Positions 22,770 to 30,614 of a DNA stretch of 38,496 nt are shown in pieces (position 1 is the first letter of the stretch; every line of letters begins with the position of its first letter). A program made the translations under genes and the position numbers. The notes below the pieces were generated by a model. It worked only from the letters and a program-made list of their open reading frames with translations, did not search any database and was not told where the DNA came from. The stretch comes from Bacillota bacterium. Lineage in GTDB: Bacteria > Bacillota > Clostridia > Christensenellales > CAG-138. The stretch spans positions 1-38,496 of the forward strand of contig JAEYHP010000162.1 in the NCBI GenBank assembly GCA_023409435.1. Reading direction: 5' to 3'.

Positions 22770-24227
22770 CTACGAACGCGCCCCTACCCCAAGTTCCTTC
22801 AGGTGGCGGCCGATGTGCTTGTGAAGAAGTTCCGCGTACCCTTCCGCATGCTCGCGCCAGAGTTTGTACAGCCTTTCCTTGAACCGCTCGCTCCCGTCGG
22901 GATTTTTCGAGCTCAATATCAGGCCGTATGTGATGTGGATTAGCTGGCGCGCCTCATTGAGCTCGAACAGCTTGGGCAACTCCGTGTCTTTGAGCGCATT
23001 CAGTGCCGGGATCTTCGCAAGGTCGGTGGTCACGTGGTAATACGCCCGCGCCTGCTGGAATGTTTCGAGCGCAAACGAGTGGACTTCGCGGTACAGCGCG
23101 GGGTCCTTTATGGCCACCAGGCGCATGGCCTCCAGCCAGTTCGTGCCTGCGGTCTTCACATGGAAGCGGCCGTGCGTTAGCTCACCCACGATGGGGAACA
23201 CGGAAAATTTGTCCGACCCCGAATGCACGCTGATCTTGTAGCCGAAATGGCGGGCAATCGCCGCGTGCGCCTGAAACTCCGCCCGGAACTGTTTGATGTC
23301 CCCGATGTAATCGATGCCCTTCTGGAACTCGCCGCAGAAGCGGGGCGCGACCGTGGCGGGGCGCACGCCGCGGGCATATAGTTCGTTTGCCACAAAGTAG
23401 TGCTGCAGCGGCGTGGTGGGCGTCTGCGTTTCGTCTATGGAGATTTCAAAGTCCGCGTTGGAGTCCTTGATAAAGTCATCGTAGATTTTAACCGCGAAGT
23501 CGATCGCCGCGCCATAGATGTGCAACATGCGCAAAAGCTCCATGCCGGAGAACCGCAGCGTCTCGCCCTCTATGGTGACTTTCGTGCCTTCGTATTTCTT
23601 CTGAAGCGCCACATATTTGTCGCCCAAAGCCAGCACAGCCTCGTCGGACATGGCCTCGATGTCATTCCGGATATGCTCGCTGCAGTCAAGCGTGATCATG
23701 GTATAGCCGCAGCCGAGCGCATATTTTACTTCCTCTGGCTTTTTCAAATGGTCGCCGTCCGCGCCGAAGCCAAGCCGGAAATCCTCTTTAAATACCGCGA
23801 ACGTGGCGCAGTCGAGCACATGTTCAAACGTGCGGCCCGTCAACGTCAGCTCGCGTATGGATTGCTGGGCGAACACCGGCAGCGCATCGTACTCCGAAAA
23901 CACCCGGATATGGCCGGGGGTGGCGGCACCCAGCCGGTCTCCGACGCCCACCGTGCGCTCGGAACCCAGCACGCGCACGGGCGCCGTAAACGGGAAGGCT
24001 TTCCTTAACGCGTTCGCATTTTCATGCGTGAGCGGCGCGATCAGGATATCCGTTCCATTCGCCTGCTTGAGCGTACCGGTAAACCCGGCTTCTACGCCAG
24101 TCACAAACAGGAAATCCTCGTTCCCGATAGTACCCATCCATACATAACCGTCCCCGACCGCGTGCGCGGATGTTTCATATGGCGCTGCGCCAAGAAATTT
24201 GCTGACTTCTTTGATAAGCGAGTCCAT
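22770..24227 (-). CDS. uxaE: Tagaturonate epimerase (UxaE family)
   Basis: A 485-residue protein matching the UxaE tagaturonate 3-epimerase family, known from Thermotoga, which interconverts D-tagaturonate and D-fructuronate. Recognisable segments are CATFAVFKEDFRLGFGADGD, the FEISIDETQTPTTPLQHYF metal/acid region, and KISVHSGSDKFSVFPIVGEL. It merges galacturonate breakdown with the glucuronate branch and makes a tagaturonate reductase and altronate dehydratase unnecessary. It is the last gene of the operon, 34 bases after uxaC. Confidence 0.88.
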   Translation of the reverse strand: MDSLIKEVSKFLGAAPYETSAHAVGDGYVWMGTIGNEDFLFVTGVEAGFTGTLKQANGTDILIAPLTHENANALRKAFPFTAPVRVLGSERTVGVGDRLGAATPGHIRVFSEYDALPVFAQQSIRELTLTGRTFEHVLDCATFAVFKEDFRLGFGADGDHLKKPEEVKYALGCGYTMITLDCSEHIRNDIEAMSDEAVLALGDKYVALQKKYEGTKVTIEGETLRFSGMELLRMLHIYGAAIDFAVKIYDDFIKDSNADFEISIDETQTPTTPLQHYFVANELYARGVRPATVAPRFCGEFQKGIDYIGDIKQFRAEFQAHAAIARHFGYKISVHSGSDKFSVFPIVGELTHGRFHVKTAGTNWLEAMRLVAIKDPALYREVHSFALETFQQARAYYHVTTDLAKIPALNALKDTELPKLFELNEARQLIHITYGLILSSKNPDGSERFKERLYKLWREHAEGYAELLHKHIGRHLKELGVGARS

Positions 24228-24261
24228 GCTGTTTTTTATTCTCCTTTTATGAAGTCGGGAA

Positions 24262-25662
24262 TTACACCTGAAACCCGAAGTAACGCACCGCGTTAAAGTA
24301 GCTGATATCCCGCACCATGGCGCCTAATACCTCCATATCCCGCGGGTACTCCCCATTTTCCACCCACGCGCCCAGCAGGTCGCATAATATGCGGCGGAAG
24401 TATTCGTGGCGCGTATAGGAAAGGAAGCTCCTTGAATCGGTCAGCATGCCCACGAAATTGGGCAGTACCGAAAGCTCCGCAAAGCTTGTAAGCTGGTCCA
24501 CCATGCCGCGCCGGGTATCGTTGAACCACCAGGCGCTGCCGTGCTGCAGTTTCCCCGGGAGTTCGCCTTTCTGGAAGCAGCCGATTACGGTGCCGATCTG
24601 CGCGTTGTCCACGGGGTTGAGAGAATACACGATGGTTTTCGGCAAACTTTCTTTTTGCTCCAGCATGCCGAAGAACTTCCCGAGTGCCATGCCGCTTCCC
24701 GCCACGCCGCTGATGGCGTCATACCCGGTATCCGGCCCCAACTTCTCAAACGTCGGCGGGTTGTTGTCCCGCACCGCGCCGTAGTGGAGCTGCATCACCC
24801 AGCCGCGTTTCTGATATTCTTCGGCCAGGAACAGCAGCAGCTCGGTCTTGTAGATATCCTCTTCCTGCCGGGTGGGTGACTTGCCGTTCAATGCGGCGGT
24901 CAATATGGCGTTTGCGTTTTCGCGGTGTTCTTCCGAGACGATGTAGTCCAGCCCGTGGTCGGACGCGACGCAGCCCAGGGAAGAAAAATAATCGAGGCGC
25001 TGTGCAAGCGCGGCTTTCATGCCGTCGATGTCCCGGATGGCGATGCCGGAAGCCGCCTCCAGCTTTTTGACATACTCGCGGAACGCGGGTTTGCCGATGT
25101 TCACGGCTTTGTCCGGACGGAAGGCAGGCAGCACTCGTGTTTTGAGCGTTTTGTCGGCTTGCAGCAGTTTGTGGTAGTGGAGATCGTCCGCAGGGTCGTC
25201 GGTGGTGCAGATCGCCGTCACATTGGAAAGCTCCAGTATCTTGCGTACGGAGAGAGTTTTAAGCGTCTTGTTCGACCGCTCCCATATTTCTTTGCAGGTC
25301 CGGGGGGAAAGTGTCTCCTCAATGCCGAAATACCGCATCAACTCCAGGTGCGTCCAGTGGTAGAGCGGGTTGCCGATGAGCTTGGGGACAGTGTGCGCCC
25401 ACGCCTCGAATTTTTCATACGGGTCGGCGTCGCCGGTGATGACGCGCTCGGGGTAGCCGTTTGCCCGTATGACGCGCCATTTGTAATGGTCGCCGGCCAG
25501 CCAGACTTCCGTGATGTTTTTGTAGTGAAGGTCCTCGTAGATCTCTTTGGGGTTGATGTGGCAGTGATAGTCCACAATCGACAGCGTGGCGGCGTGCCCA
25601 TGGTAGAGCGCGCGCGCCGTTTCGCTGCCTAAAAGAAAGTTTTCTCCAATAAAAGCTGGCAT
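24262..25662 (-). CDS. uxaC: Glucuronate/galacturonate isomerase
   Basis: A 466-residue uronate isomerase of the amidohydrolase superfamily, converting D-glucuronate to D-fructuronate and D-galacturonate to D-tagaturonate. The metal-binding start VDYHCHINPKEI, AGDHYKWRVIRANG, TAICTTDDPADDL, and the late LTDSRSFLSYTRHEYFRR segment are hallmarks. Length is usual. It is the first catabolic step of the pathway encoded by this operon and lies 26 bases after the LarA-like gene. Confidence 0.96.
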   Translation of the reverse strand: MPAFIGENFLLGSETARALYHGHAATLSIVDYHCHINPKEIYEDLHYKNITEVWLAGDHYKWRVIRANGYPERVITGDADPYEKFEAWAHTVPKLIGNPLYHWTHLELMRYFGIEETLSPRTCKEIWERSNKTLKTLSVRKILELSNVTAICTTDDPADDLHYHKLLQADKTLKTRVLPAFRPDKAVNIGKPAFREYVKKLEAASGIAIRDIDGMKAALAQRLDYFSSLGCVASDHGLDYIVSEEHRENANAILTAALNGKSPTRQEEDIYKTELLLFLAEEYQKRGWVMQLHYGAVRDNNPPTFEKLGPDTGYDAISGVAGSGMALGKFFGMLEQKESLPKTIVYSLNPVDNAQIGTVIGCFQKGELPGKLQHGSAWWFNDTRRGMVDQLTSFAELSVLPNFVGMLTDSRSFLSYTRHEYFRRILCDLLGAWVENGEYPRDMEVLGAMVRDISYFNAVRYFGFQV

Positions 25663-25688
25663 GTCATATTCCTCTTACTTGTAACCGG

Positions 25689-26963
25689 CTACTCTTCAAA
25701 CCTGCCCGGTTCTATCCACAGGCCCAGCGCCGGGTTGGGAATAAAGTATACTTCCTCGCCGTTTGTAAGCGTGTTCCAACCGTATTGCAACTTGGCCGGG
25801 TCGTATGCCTTTACGGCCTCGTCGTAATCCCAGGGTTGAAACAGCACGCCTTTGATTTCTTCTTGCGTGATGCGCTTGACCGCATAAGTCACCTTGAAGC
25901 GCCCGTCCGAGGAGCCGTGTATCAAATGCGCCGCGACGCCCATGTTGCCCTGCAGGTCTTTGTTCTGTTCAAAAAGCTCCAGCGTCTTCAGCCTGCCGCA
26001 GTACCCGTACTTGCGGATGAGCACATCCACGGCGTCGTCTTCGCCAAAGCGCTCCACGCCGGGTGCGAGCACGATCAATGCGCCGCCGTCCGCGATCGCC
26101 ATGCGCGTGCGGTAGATCGCCTTGTTGCCCAGCCACGTGCTCTTGAATTCCTTGGGGTCCAGATAGACCACGCACTTTTTGATGGGCTTTTCCACAACGT
26201 CCAGATTCCTTTTCCGGGCCAGTTCCACCGCCGCCTCAAACGGCCCGCGCCCCTCGCCGATAAACAGCCCGTGCGTATGGATCTTGCCGCCGGGCGCTGT
26301 GGTGACGGTGAGTACAAACAGCACCGGTCGGTCCTTTAAAAAGTGGGCGAGTGCGTAGTCGAATATTTTGCGCACGGGGGTGTCGGCCCTGCCCATCATG
26401 CGCTCCATGCCGTATACCGCGCCCACCATGTGGGAGGTGTTGATCATTTCCGAGCCGCCCACGCCCACAAACAGGTTTTTCGCGTGGTTGGCCATGCCCA
26501 CCACCTCGTGCGGGACAACCTGGCCAGGGGAGAGGATGATGTCGTAGCTTGGGTCCATCAGCCTTTTGTTGATTTCCACGCTGACGGGGGTCTTCCACAG
26601 CCCTTCCGTAATCTCCTCCAGGTAGCTGCCCGGCACCTCGCCCAGACGGACGACGTCCGTTCGCCAGTTGTGGATAAGAAACCGCTCAAACGGCACGTCG
26701 TCGAACATCTCGGCGGCTTCCTCGCGGCTGACCGGCTTGTGTGTGCCGAGCGCGGGGAGGATATCCACCTCACAGCCGCGCTCTGTGAGCGCGTGGTAGT
26801 ACACGTTGGTGATAAAGCCAGCGTTGGAATGGAAGCGCGTAAAATCCGGCGGGATGATGAGCGCGCGCTTCAAGACTTTTCCCTCAATAGACTGTAAGAG
26901 CGCCTCTTTGATGGCCGCATTGGAAAGGCCATCGTTTCCCGTTTCCCTGAGGTAGAGTTCCAT
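25689..26963 (-). CDS. LarA-superfamily nickel-dependent racemase/epimerase (putative gluconate/mannonate 2-epimerase)
   Basis: A 424-residue DUF2088/LarA protein. Residues that hold the nickel-pincer cofactor and catalyse hydride transfer in lactate racemase are all present: Asp40 and Arg43 (PPDFTR), His75 (ALGTHKPVS), His152 (VVPHEVVG), Lys162 (NHAKNLF) and His178 (NTSHM). The His-Lys (+10) and Lys-His (+16) spacings equal those of LarA. The superfamily interconverts 2-hydroxyacid epimers, and a D-gluconate 2-epimerase member has been reported. Here it lies between a mannonate-forming SDR and 6-phosphogluconate dehydrogenase, so mannonate to gluconate is the best guess. ATG 26963 has AGGAGG just upstream. 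The cofactor genes larB, larC and larE are not in the window. Confidence 0.85.
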   Translation of the reverse strand: MELYLRETGNDGLSNAAIKEALLQSIEGKVLKRALIIPPDFTRFHSNAGFITNVYYHALTERGCEVDILPALGTHKPVSREEAAEMFDDVPFERFLIHNWRTDVVRLGEVPGSYLEEITEGLWKTPVSVEINKRLMDPSYDIILSPGQVVPHEVVGMANHAKNLFVGVGGSEMINTSHMVGAVYGMERMMGRADTPVRKIFDYALAHFLKDRPVLFVLTVTTAPGGKIHTHGLFIGEGRGPFEAAVELARKRNLDVVEKPIKKCVVYLDPKEFKSTWLGNKAIYRTRMAIADGGALIVLAPGVERFGEDDAVDVLIRKYGYCGRLKTLELFEQNKDLQGNMGVAAHLIHGSSDGRFKVTYAVKRITQEEIKGVLFQPWDYDEAVKAYDPAKLQYGWNTLTNGEEVYFIPNPALGLWIEPGRFEE

Positions 26964-26982
26964 ATGCCCTCCTTCCCGGGCG

Positions 26983-27834
26983 TCAAACGCCCGAATATGC
27001 GGAGAATCCGCCGTCCACGGGCACCACAATGCCCGTTACGAAGCCGGAGCTCTTCTGGTCCAGTAAGAAGAGGAGCGTGCCCAAAAGCTCTTCGGATTCG
27101 CCAAAGCGGCCCATGGGCGTGTTGTTGAGTATTTTCTGTGTGCGCGCCGTTGGCGTACCGTCCGCGTTCCAAAGCAGCGCCGCGTTCTGCTGCGTGGAGA
27201 AAAAGCCAGGCGCAATGGCGTTGACGCGGATGCCGCTTTTTGCGAAATACACCGCAAGCCACTGGGTGAAGTTGGATACGGCAGCCTTGGCGGCGCTGTA
27301 CGCCGGAATTTTGGTGAGCGGCGTGAACGCATTCATGGAAGAAACGTTAAGTATGACCGAGCCGGGGCGGCCTACCATATCCAGCGCGAACGCCTGGGTC
27401 GGCAGCAGCGTGCCGGTCAGGTTGAGACCGAACACAAAGTTGAAGCCCGAGAGATCCAGATCAAAAAAGCTCTTCTTGTCCGGGTTCTCAAACACGGCTT
27501 TGTCAAAGAATTCGTCGTCCGTGGTCGCTTTGGGGCTGTTGCCGCCCGCGCCGTTTACTAGGATGTCGCACGGGCCGTATACGCTGTTGATCTTCTGCTT
27601 CGCCGCGGCGACGCTTTCCTTTTCCAACACGTTGCAGGCGACGGCGATTGCCTCATAGCCTTCCGTCGCGATGCCCTTCGCCACGTCCTCAGCGCGATCG
27701 AGAGCCAAATCCAATACCGCAACCTTCGCGCCGCAGGCGGCGATGGCGCGTGCAAACATGCTGCACAATACGCCGGCGCCCCCGGTGACGACAGCGACTT
27801 TCCCCTTTAAATCCGGTGTAAACGGAATATTCAT
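26983..27834 (-). CDS. SDR oxidoreductase, probable fructuronate reductase (D-mannonate oxidoreductase, UxuB/YjmF-like)
   Basis: A 283-residue classical short-chain dehydrogenase: VAVVTGGAGVLCSMFARAIA binds NAD(P), LVNGAGGNSP, SSMNAFTPLTKIPAYSAAKA gives Ser, Tyr and Lys of the active site, and GFVTGIVVPVDGGFSAYSGV ends the protein. The insertion with FFDLDLSGFNFVFGLNLTGT and the C-terminus match the SDR-type D-mannonate oxidoreductases of Firmicutes. It would reduce fructuronate to mannonate with NAD(P)H. AGGAGG is eight bases before the ATG. It lies between gnd and the LarA-like gene. Confidence 0.9.
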   Translation of the reverse strand: MNIPFTPDLKGKVAVVTGGAGVLCSMFARAIAACGAKVAVLDLALDRAEDVAKGIATEGYEAIAVACNVLEKESVAAAKQKINSVYGPCDILVNGAGGNSPKATTDDEFFDKAVFENPDKKSFFDLDLSGFNFVFGLNLTGTLLPTQAFALDMVGRPGSVILNVSSMNAFTPLTKIPAYSAAKAAVSNFTQWLAVYFAKSGIRVNAIAPGFFSTQQNAALLWNADGTPTARTQKILNNTPMGRFGESEELLGTLLFLLDQKSSGFVTGIVVPVDGGFSAYSGV

Positions 27835-27864
27835 ATCATTTTCCTCCTAATATTGGCTCAATAG

Positions 27865-29316
27865 TTAAACGACATAGGTGGACGCGGAAGTGTTTCCGCC
27901 TTCGCCCGTCCAGTTGGTGTGGAAAAACACGCCGCGCGCCTGGTCGATACGCTCGTAGGTGTGCGCGCCGAAGTAGTCGCGCTGCGCCTGCAGCAGGTTG
28001 GCGGGCAGCTTTTCGCTGGTATAGCCGTCAAAGTAACTCAATGCAGAGCTGAACGCCGGGGCGGGCACGCCGTGGCGTACTGCGGTGGCGACCACGTTGC
28101 GCCATGCGGGCACAAGGCCCTTGATCACGTCCTTGAAGTACGGATCCAAGAGCAGGTTGGATAATTTCGGGTCGGCGTCGAACGCTTCCTTGATCTTGCC
28201 CAAGAACACCGAGCGGATGATGCAGCCGCCGCGCCACATCAGCGCGATGCCGCCGTAGTTGAGGTTCCATTTATAGGTGGCGGCGGCCGCCCGCATCAGC
28301 GCATAGCCCTGCGCATAGGAAATGATTTTGGAGGCGTAGAGCGCCTGGCGGACCTGCTCGATAAACGCGGCCTTGTCGCCGGTGAAGGGGACCGCAGCCT
28401 TGGGGAACGCTTTCGCGGCGGTTACGCGCTCGTCCTTTATGGCGGAGAGGCAGCGCGAGAACACGGCCTCTCCAATAAGAGTCAGCGGCACGCCCTCATC
28501 GAGCGCCGCAATGCCCGTCCATTTGCCCGTGCCCTTCTGGCCCGCGGTGTCGAGTATTTTGTCAACGATCGGGTTGCCGTCGGTATCGAGGTAGCCAAGG
28601 ATGTCGGCGGTGATTTCAACCAGGTAGCTGTCGAGTTCCGTCTCGTTCCAGGCCTTGAACACCTCGTGCATCTGCAACGCGCTCATGCCCAAGACGTCCC
28701 GCATCAGCTGGTACGCTTCGCAAATGAGCTGCATGTCGCCGTATTCGATGCCGTTGTGTATCATCTTTACAAAATGACCCGCGCCGTTCTCGCCCACCCA
28801 GTCGCAGCAGGGGGAGCCGTCCTCCACCTTGGCGCAGACGGCCTGGAATATGGCCTTTACATGCGGCCATGCCGCTGGGGAGCCGCCCGGCATCATGGAA
28901 GGGCCTTTTAATGCGCCCTCTTCGCCGCCGGATACGCCCGTGCCGATATACAGGAGCCCCTTGCTTTCCACATAGGCCGTGCGGCGGATGGTATCCGGGA
29001 AATGGCTGTTGCCGCCGTCTATTATGATATCGCCTTCTTCCAGGTGGGGGATGAGGGCTTCAATAAAATCGTCCACCGCCTGCCCGGCTTTTACCAGCAG
29101 CATGATCTTGCGCGGCTTTGTAAGTTTCGAGGCAAGCTCTTCCAGAGAATACGTGCCGATGATGTTTTTGCCCTTGGCGCGTCCTTCCACAAAATCCGTG
29201 ACCTTGGAGGTGGTCCTGTTATATACCGCTACGGTGAAGCCCTTGCTTTCCATATTCATGACGAGATTTTCGCCCATCACCGCAAGGCCTATTAAACCGA
29301 TATCCGCTTTCTTCAT
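27865..29316 (-). CDS. gnd: 6-phosphogluconate dehydrogenase (decarboxylating)
   Basis: Oxidises 6-phosphogluconate to ribulose-5-phosphate and CO2 with NADP+ (or NAD+). The 483-residue protein has the N-terminal Rossmann motif IGLIGLAVMGENLVMNM, the substrate signature GTGVSGGEEGALKGPSMMPG, HFVKMIHNGIEYGDMQLICE with the catalytic Lys, and the C-terminal RIDQARGVFFHTNW tail. ATG 29316 is set by homology with AAGGAG upstream; the frame stays open further up without homology. A gnd gene inside a hexuronate operon is unusual and points to gluconate-6-phosphate as pathway intermediate. Confidence 0.97.
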   Translation of the reverse strand: MKKADIGLIGLAVMGENLVMNMESKGFTVAVYNRTTSKVTDFVEGRAKGKNIIGTYSLEELASKLTKPRKIMLLVKAGQAVDDFIEALIPHLEEGDIIIDGGNSHFPDTIRRTAYVESKGLLYIGTGVSGGEEGALKGPSMMPGGSPAAWPHVKAIFQAVCAKVEDGSPCCDWVGENGAGHFVKMIHNGIEYGDMQLICEAYQLMRDVLGMSALQMHEVFKAWNETELDSYLVEITADILGYLDTDGNPIVDKILDTAGQKGTGKWTGIAALDEGVPLTLIGEAVFSRCLSAIKDERVTAAKAFPKAAVPFTGDKAAFIEQVRQALYASKIISYAQGYALMRAAAATYKWNLNYGGIALMWRGGCIIRSVFLGKIKEAFDADPKLSNLLLDPYFKDVIKGLVPAWRNVVATAVRHGVPAPAFSSALSYFDGYTSEKLPANLLQAQRDYFGAHTYERIDQARGVFFHTNWTGEGGNTSASTYVV

Positions 29317-29350
29317 GGCAAGATTCTCCTTTTTATTCTTAACGTAATAC

Positions 29351-30424
29351 TTAACGCTTGACGCGGGCATTGCCCTGCCATACGCTCCATACCTGCTCTT
29401 CGTCGGCGGGCAAAGCATAATCCTGCAGCATGGTGGTGGCTAAAGCACCCGTCGCCCAGCCAAAGTGCAGCGCCTGTTCTGCGCTCCAGCCTTTGAGCAG
29501 AGCATAAAGCAGCCCGCCCACGAACCCGTCCCCGCCGCCGATGCGGTCCAGTATGGGGATCTCGCGGGGTTCGGCCACATGCCAGGTCTCTTTATCCAGC
29601 AGTATCGCGCCCCAGAGGTGGCTGTTGGCGCTGATTACTTGGCGCAGCGTGGTCGCAAACAGCTCCACGTTGGGGAAGCGCTCCTTGACGCGCATGATCA
29701 TGCCCTTGAAGCTTTCGGTCTTGCCCGCAAGATCTTTTCCGCCCGCTTCCGGTCCTTCGATACCGAGGCTCAACTGGAAATCCTCTTCATTGCCCACCAG
29801 GATATCCGAAATGCCGGCGATTTCCGTAAACGCGGCCCTCAACTCCTTTTCACGGCCCTTCCAGAAGGAGGCGCGGTAGTTGAGGTCGAACGAAATCCGC
29901 GTGCCGTGCCGCTTTGCCGCGCGGGCAAGCTCCAGGCAGAACGTGCACGTCTCGGGCGAAAGCGCCGCGACAAGGCCGGAAAGATGCAATATTGCAACGC
30001 CCTCTTTTTCGAATATGCGGGTTAAGTCAAACTCGGACGCGGAGAGGATGCGGCCTACTTCCCCCGCGCGGTCGTTGTGTACGCGCGGCCCGCGCATGCC
30101 AAAGCCGCTGTCCGCAATGTTGAATTGGTGCCGGTAGCCCCACGGCCCGCCCTGCGGCACTTCCATATACTCGTAGGCCATATGGCGGGAGGAAAGATCG
30201 TTTTTGATAAACTGCGAAATCGGGCTTCCTTCCACGAACGCGGTGAGCACCTTGGTGGGAAGGCCCAATGAGGCGGAAACGCTCAGAACGTTACTTTCAG
30301 CACTTGTGGCCTGCATGTAAAAATGGTTGCTGGTGTGTACGGGCTGCCGTTCCAGCGGCGTGATACGCACGCCCATGCTGGTAGGCGACAACAGTGCGAC
30401 AGCGCAATTTTGTTTCAATTCCAT
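29351..30424 (-). CDS. PfkB-family sugar kinase, candidate gluconate kinase
   Basis: A 357-residue ribokinase/PfkB-family kinase. The second signature RIGGGDGFVGGLLYALL carries the catalytic Asp and anion hole; FDLNYRASFWKGRE and ILVGNEEDF are like KDG kinases. The N-terminal substrate region, however, reads QATSAESNVLSVSASLG in place of the GGxEANVA motif of KdgK, as in the second kinase at 33777. First gene of the operon and next to gnd, it probably makes 6-phosphogluconate; 2-keto-3-deoxygluconate is the alternative. A GGAGGAGG ribosome-binding site precedes the ATG, and a promoter with cre site lies about 90 bases upstream. Confidence 0.85.
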   Translation of the reverse strand: MELKQNCAVALLSPTSMGVRITPLERQPVHTSNHFYMQATSAESNVLSVSASLGLPTKVLTAFVEGSPISQFIKNDLSSRHMAYEYMEVPQGGPWGYRHQFNIADSGFGMRGPRVHNDRAGEVGRILSASEFDLTRIFEKEGVAILHLSGLVAALSPETCTFCLELARAAKRHGTRISFDLNYRASFWKGREKELRAAFTEIAGISDILVGNEEDFQLSLGIEGPEAGGKDLAGKTESFKGMIMRVKERFPNVELFATTLRQVISANSHLWGAILLDKETWHVAEPREIPILDRIGGGDGFVGGLLYALLKGWSAEQALHFGWATGALATTMLQDYALPADEEQVWSVWQGNARVKR

Positions 30425-30512
30425 GTTGAACTCCTCCTCCGGTTGATCACGAAATGTATGATGCTGAACAGAAACGGGAAAGAAATACGGCGCACTTGCC
30501 TTCTATAGTTTT

Positions 30513-30542
30513 ATTATAAAAAAACAATGGCAACGTTTACAA
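30513..30542 (-). promoter_or_regulatory. Promoter of the hexuronate operon
   Basis: On the minus strand, TTGTAA (30542-30537) and a perfect TATAAT (30518-30513) are separated by 18 bases. The leader to the kinase gene is about 80 bases and holds no obvious attenuator. Confidence 0.75.
30528..30541 (-). promoter_or_regulatory. Catabolite-responsive element (cre)
   Basis: TGTAAACGTTGCCA (minus strand) matches the CcpA consensus TGWAANCGNTNWCA at all but one defined position. It covers the -35 box and spacer of the hexuronate promoter, so CcpA bound there should repress transcription when preferred sugars are present. A dedicated LacI-type repressor could use the same site. Confidence 0.75.
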
Positions 30543-30545
30543 TAC

Positions 30546-30576
30546 AAAAACCGAGTGCGTACCGGCGCCGGTTTTT
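30546..30576 (-). terminator. Terminator after the LacI-sensor regulator
   Basis: AAAAACCG (30546-30553) pairs with CGGTTTTT (30569-30576); a smaller palindrome ACCGGCGCCGGT lies in the second half. Read on the minus strand it ends in a T-run just before the hexuronate promoter, separating the regulator transcript (stop at 30615) from the catabolic operon. Confidence 0.65.
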
Positions 30577-30614
30577 ATATTGTAGATAATGAATATATAT
30601 GATATAATAAAATT

